Shown piece by piece: positions 31,141 to 33,618 of a stretch of DNA of 33,618 bases. Each line of letters opens with the position of its first letter. The stretch's first letter is position 1. Location of the stretch: NCBI GenBank assembly GCA_028277185.1, contig JANQGQ010000007.1, forward strand, positions 1 through 33,618. Direction: 5' to 3'. Source of the DNA: Woeseiaceae bacterium (GTDB lineage Bacteria; Pseudomonadota; Gammaproteobacteria; Steroidobacterales; Woeseiaceae). The notes under the pieces are model-generated. The model had not been told where the DNA came from. It did no database searches and saw only the letters and a list, made by a program, of their open reading frames with translations. The translations under genes were made by a program, and so were the position numbers.

Positions 31141-31927
31141 ATACCTCGACCTGATGCGCCGGGTGCGCGAGACCGGATTCCGTAAGGAGGACCGCACCGG
31201 AACCGGGACGCTGAGCGTTTTCGGCCACCAGATGCGTTTCGACCTGACGGCGGGTTTTCCGCTGGTCACGACGAAGAAGCTGCACACCCGCTCGATCGTT
31301 CACGAGCTGCTGTGGTTTCTGTCGGGCGACGGCAACATCCGTTATCTCAAGGATAACGGCGTGTCGATCTGGGACGAGTGGGCCGACGAAAACGGCGATC
31401 TCGGACCGGTTTACGGCGTTCAGTGGCGAAGCTGGCCCACGCCGGACGGCCAGACGATCGATCAGATCGCCGAGGTTGTCCGCCAGCTCAAGGAAACGCC
31501 CGATTCCCGGCGGATCATCGTTTGCGCGTGGAACGTCGCCGACATCCAGGCGATGGCGCTGCCGCCGTGTCACTGCCTGTTTCAGTTCTACGTGGCCGAC
31601 GGCCGTCTGTCGTGCCAGCTGTATCAGCGCAGCTGCGATATCTTTCTCGGCGTTCCCTTCAACATCGCGTCATACGCGCTCCTGACGCACATGCTTGCAC
31701 AGCAGGCCGATCTCGGCGTCGGCGATTTCGTCTGGACCGGCGGGGATTGCCATCTGTACCTGAACCATCTCGAGCAGGCGGACGAGCAACTCACGCGGGA
31801 GCCTTTGCCGCTGCCGACGCTGGCGATCAAGCGCCGCCCCGAGAGCATCTTCGGCTATCGCTACGACGACTTCGAGATCCTCAACTACGAGTCGCATCCG
31901 CACATACCGGCCAAGGTGGCGGTCTGA
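31133..31927 (+). CDS. thyA: Thymidylate synthase
   Basis: Methylates dUMP to dTMP using methylene-THF, producing dihydrofolate. 264 residues, identical in length to E. coli ThyA, with catalytic C146 in [32 protein letters not shown] near the N-terminus, [29 protein letters not shown] and the C-terminal [10 protein letters not shown]. It starts at the GTG at 31133, inside the lgt 3' end, after AAGGGAGCC. folA follows after 5 bp, so the producer and recycler of dihydrofolate are co-expressed. Confidence 0.98.
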   Translation: MREYLDLMRRVRETGFRKEDRTGTGTLSVFGHQMRFDLTAGFPLVTTKKLHTRSIVHELLWFLSGDGNIRYLKDNGVSIWDEWADENGDLGPVYGVQWRSWPTPDGQTIDQIAEVVRQLKETPDSRRIIVCAWNVADIQAMALPPCHCLFQFYVADGRLSCQLYQRSCDIFLGVPFNIASYALLTHMLAQQADLGVGDFVWTGGDCHLYLNHLEQADEQLTREPLPLPTLAIKRRPESIFGYRYDDFEILNYESHPHIPAKVAV

Positions 31928-31932
31928 CGGAT

Positions 31933-32436
31933 ATGCGCGTGTCGCTCGTCGCCGCGGTAGCGCGAAACGGCGTCATCGGCCGCGACGGCGAGCTGCCCTG
32001 GCGACTGCCCGGGGATCTTCGCTACTTCAAGGCGCTCACCCTCGGCAAGCCCGTGGTGATGGGCCGCAAGACCTGGGAGTCGATCGGGCGGCCGCTGCCG
32101 GGGCGCCGGAACGTCGTGATCACGCGGCAGCCGGGCTACGCGGCTGACGGCGCCGAGGTCGTGTCTTCGCCCGAGGCGGCGCTGTCCCTGCTAGAGGGCG
32201 AGGCCGAGGTCATGATCATCGGCGGGGAGGCGATTTACCGCGCGTTTCTCGACCGGGCGACGCGCATCTACCTGACGGAAGTCGACGCGGACGTGGAGGG
32301 CGACGCCCGGTTTCCCGATCTCGGTCGTTCGGAATGGGTCGAGACGTCTCGCGAGGAAGGCGTCCCCGATGAGCGCGACGAACACGCCTACCGCTTCATA
32401 TCGCTAGATCGGTCCGGACCGCCGACAGCGGCTTGA
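31933..32436 (+). CDS. folA: Dihydrofolate reductase
   Basis: Reduces dihydrofolate to tetrahydrofolate with NADPH; the trimethoprim target. 167 residues. VAAVARNGVIGRDGELPWRLPGDLRYFKALTLGKPVVMGRKTWESIG carries the Met20-type loop, the catalytic acid D28 and the NADPH site; MIIGGEAIYRAFL and IYLTEVDADVEGDARFP follow. A standard chromosomal FolA. Its last 41 bp overlap the 3' end of the convergent kmo gene. Confidence 0.97.
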   Translation: MRVSLVAAVARNGVIGRDGELPWRLPGDLRYFKALTLGKPVVMGRKTWESIGRPLPGRRNVVITRQPGYAADGAEVVSSPEAALSLLEGEAEVMIIGGEAIYRAFLDRATRIYLTEVDADVEGDARFPDLGRSEWVETSREEGVPDERDEHAYRFISLDRSGPPTAA

Positions 32437-33618
32437 GGCGTTCGACGACCGCGGCCATGGCGCCTTCCAGGTCGACATCGTCCATCGTCCCGGCTGCCTC
32501 GGTGAACTCCTCGAGCAGGGCGTTCTGCACCTCGCCGCGCTTTTGCGCGACGAGATAGGGGATGTCGGCATGAAACATCACCATCGAGTAGCGCGGGATG
32601 AAGTAGCCCGGCAGCCGTCGTTCGAGTTCGAACGCAAGCGCCTTGCGAAGCGCGAATTTCGGATCGCGGACCGTGTCCCGCATCTCGATGTAGTTGTCGA
32701 GGGCCATGTCCGCGATGGCGTTTGCGTTGGCAAGCTGCTCGGCTTCGTATAGCGCAAACACGTTCGGCCAATCGGGGCCGTGCTCGCGAACGATCTTCGA
32801 CAGAAGGACGCAGTCCTCGAACGCCAGGTTCATGCCCTGACCGTGGAACGGCACCACGGCGTGCGCGGCGTCGCCGATCAGCAGCACGTTGCCGCGTTCG
32901 TGCCAGTGCCGGCAGCGGACCGTGCCGAGGATGCCGAGCGGCCGTTCGAGGAAGTCGTCGGCGAGGTTCCGGATCAGCGGCGCGGCGTCCGGAAACTGCT
33001 CGGCGAAGAAACGCTCCACGGCGTCCGCGGTGGACAGCGACTCGAAGCTCGGTTCGCCGTCGTTGGGGAGAAACAGGGTAAGCGTGAAGTCGCCGCCCGG
33101 GTTCGGCAGGGCGATGAGCATGAATCCGCCGCGCGGCCAGATGTGCAGGGCATCGGCGCGCAGCCGATAGCTGCCGTCCGGGCCGGCCGGTATCTCGAGT
33201 TCCTTGTAGCCGTGGCGCAGCAGGCTCTCGATGCCGCCGAAGGTGTCCGAGCCGTCGAACGAGCGGCGGATGATCGAACCGGCGCCGTCGGCCGCGAACA
33301 GCGGCGCCGCGGAGACCGTGTACAGGCTGTCGTCGTCGAGATTGCGCATGTGCACGCGACGGTCCGGCGCATCGTAACCGATCGCCCGCTGCCGGAAGTT
33401 GAGCCGGACGCCGGGCGTCGCCTCCGCCGCGTCGAGCAGCAGGCGGTTTAGGCCGATCCGGGTAACGGAGTAAATCTCCTCGTCGGCACCCGATCCGTAG
33501 CGCAAGAACTCCGTGCTGCCGTCAAGGTGGTGTACGAGGCGGCCGCGCATCGGGACCAGCAGCGGCTCCACGAGATCGAAGATCTCCGCCTGCCGCAGCG
33601 CATTGATGCCGCGCGCCG
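32396..33618 (-). CDS. kmo: Kynurenine 3-monooxygenase (N-terminus outside the window)
   Basis: FAD/NADPH hydroxylase of the tryptophan-kynurenine pathway (kynurenine to 3-hydroxykynurenine). About 406 residues are visible; the frame stays open to the right edge (ARGINALRQAEIFDLVEPLLVPMRGR), so the N-terminal FAD-binding GxGxxG part, some 50-60 residues, is missing. Diagnostic parts: MRGRLVHHLDG, IYSVTRIGLNRLLLDAAE, LFAADGAGSIIR, LLIGDAAHAVVPFHGQGMNLAFEDC and the C-terminal RYSMVMFHADIPYLVAQKRGE, which separates kynurenine from ubiquinone hydroxylases. It is convergent with and overlaps folA by 41 bp. Confidence 0.87.
   Translation of the reverse strand, partial: ARGINALRQAEIFDLVEPLLVPMRGRLVHHLDGSTEFLRYGSGADEEIYSVTRIGLNRLLLDAAEATPGVRLNFRQRAIGYDAPDRRVHMRNLDDDSLYTVSAAPLFAADGAGSIIRRSFDGSDTFGGIESLLRHGYKELEIPAGPDGSYRLRADALHIWPRGGFMLIALPNPGGDFTLTLFLPNDGEPSFESLSTADAVERFFAEQFPDAAPLIRNLADDFLERPLGILGTVRCRHWHERGNVLLIGDAAHAVVPFHGQGMNLAFEDCVLLSKIVREHGPDWPNVFALYEAEQLANANAIADMALDNYIEMRDTVRDPKFALRKALAFELERRLPGYFIPRYSMVMFHADIPYLVAQKRGEVQNALLEEFTEAAGTMDDVDLEGAMAAVVERLKPLSAVRTDLAI

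Overview
The window looks like chromosome of a GC-rich (roughly 60-65 % by eye) aerobic gammaproteobacterium. The evidence is the block zapB-like/zapA/6S RNA/ygfA set divergently against ygfB/pepP/ubiH/ubiI, a Crp protein very close to the E. coli/Pseudomonas type, and the rplM-rpsI pair. The split glycine decarboxylase (gcvPA plus gcvPB) and Coq7 instead of UbiF argue against an enteric; a deep-branching marine or soil lineage is a guess. No phage, plasmid, CRISPR or intact transposase gene is visible.

Layout. 1-358: gene-free repeat and hairpin region. 359-3306: rpe, a crp-like regulator, coq7, and a DUF481 outer-membrane protein. 3394-4514: rplM-rpsI from a near-consensus promoter, then tRNA-Gln(CUG) whose terminator is part of a 30-bp perfect inverted repeat that includes the tRNA 3' end. 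4539-4615: four hairpins in a row. 4662-5887 (minus): rpiA and a lysine-rich histone H1-like protein. 6086-7474 (minus): ygfA, 6S RNA (ssrS), zapA and a small ZapB-like coiled coil. 7600-11955 (plus): ygfB, pepP, ubiH, ubiI. 11962-12229: a 268-bp palindromic MITE-like element. 12240-14725: a cysteine-free pseudo-transglutaminase membrane protein overlapping a RimK-like ATP-grasp ligase. 14805-16553 (minus): a DUF885 metallopeptidase. 16641-21875: promoter, tandem glycine riboswitch, then gcvT-gcvH-gcvPA-(Tpx-like)-gcvPB. 22019-27305: a double-domain HtrA protease, an M23 peptidase, a DUF3187 outer-membrane protein and a small lipoprotein. 27235-30188 (minus): an alpha/beta hydrolase and a DUF255 thioredoxin-fold protein. 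30256-32436: lgt-thyA-folA. 32396-33618 (minus): kynurenine 3-monooxygenase, cut by the window end.

How the genes fit together. One-carbon metabolism recurs: the glycine cleavage system makes methylene-THF, ThyA uses it and releases dihydrofolate, FolA recycles that to THF, and YgfA salvages 5-formyl-THF. Three ubiquinone-ring hydroxylases (Coq7, UbiH, UbiI) are present, fitting aerobic respiration. Rpe and RpiA are the two pentose-phosphate interconversion enzymes. The 22-27 kb part is an envelope cluster.

Most unusual items: a Tpx-family protein inside the glycine-cleavage operon that keeps only the peroxidatic cysteine; a bacterial protease with the architecture of yeast Nma111; the pseudo-transglutaminase/ATP-grasp pair; the tRNA-Gln inverted repeat; and the MITE-like element, which lies where ubiI would be followed by gcvT in E. 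coli.
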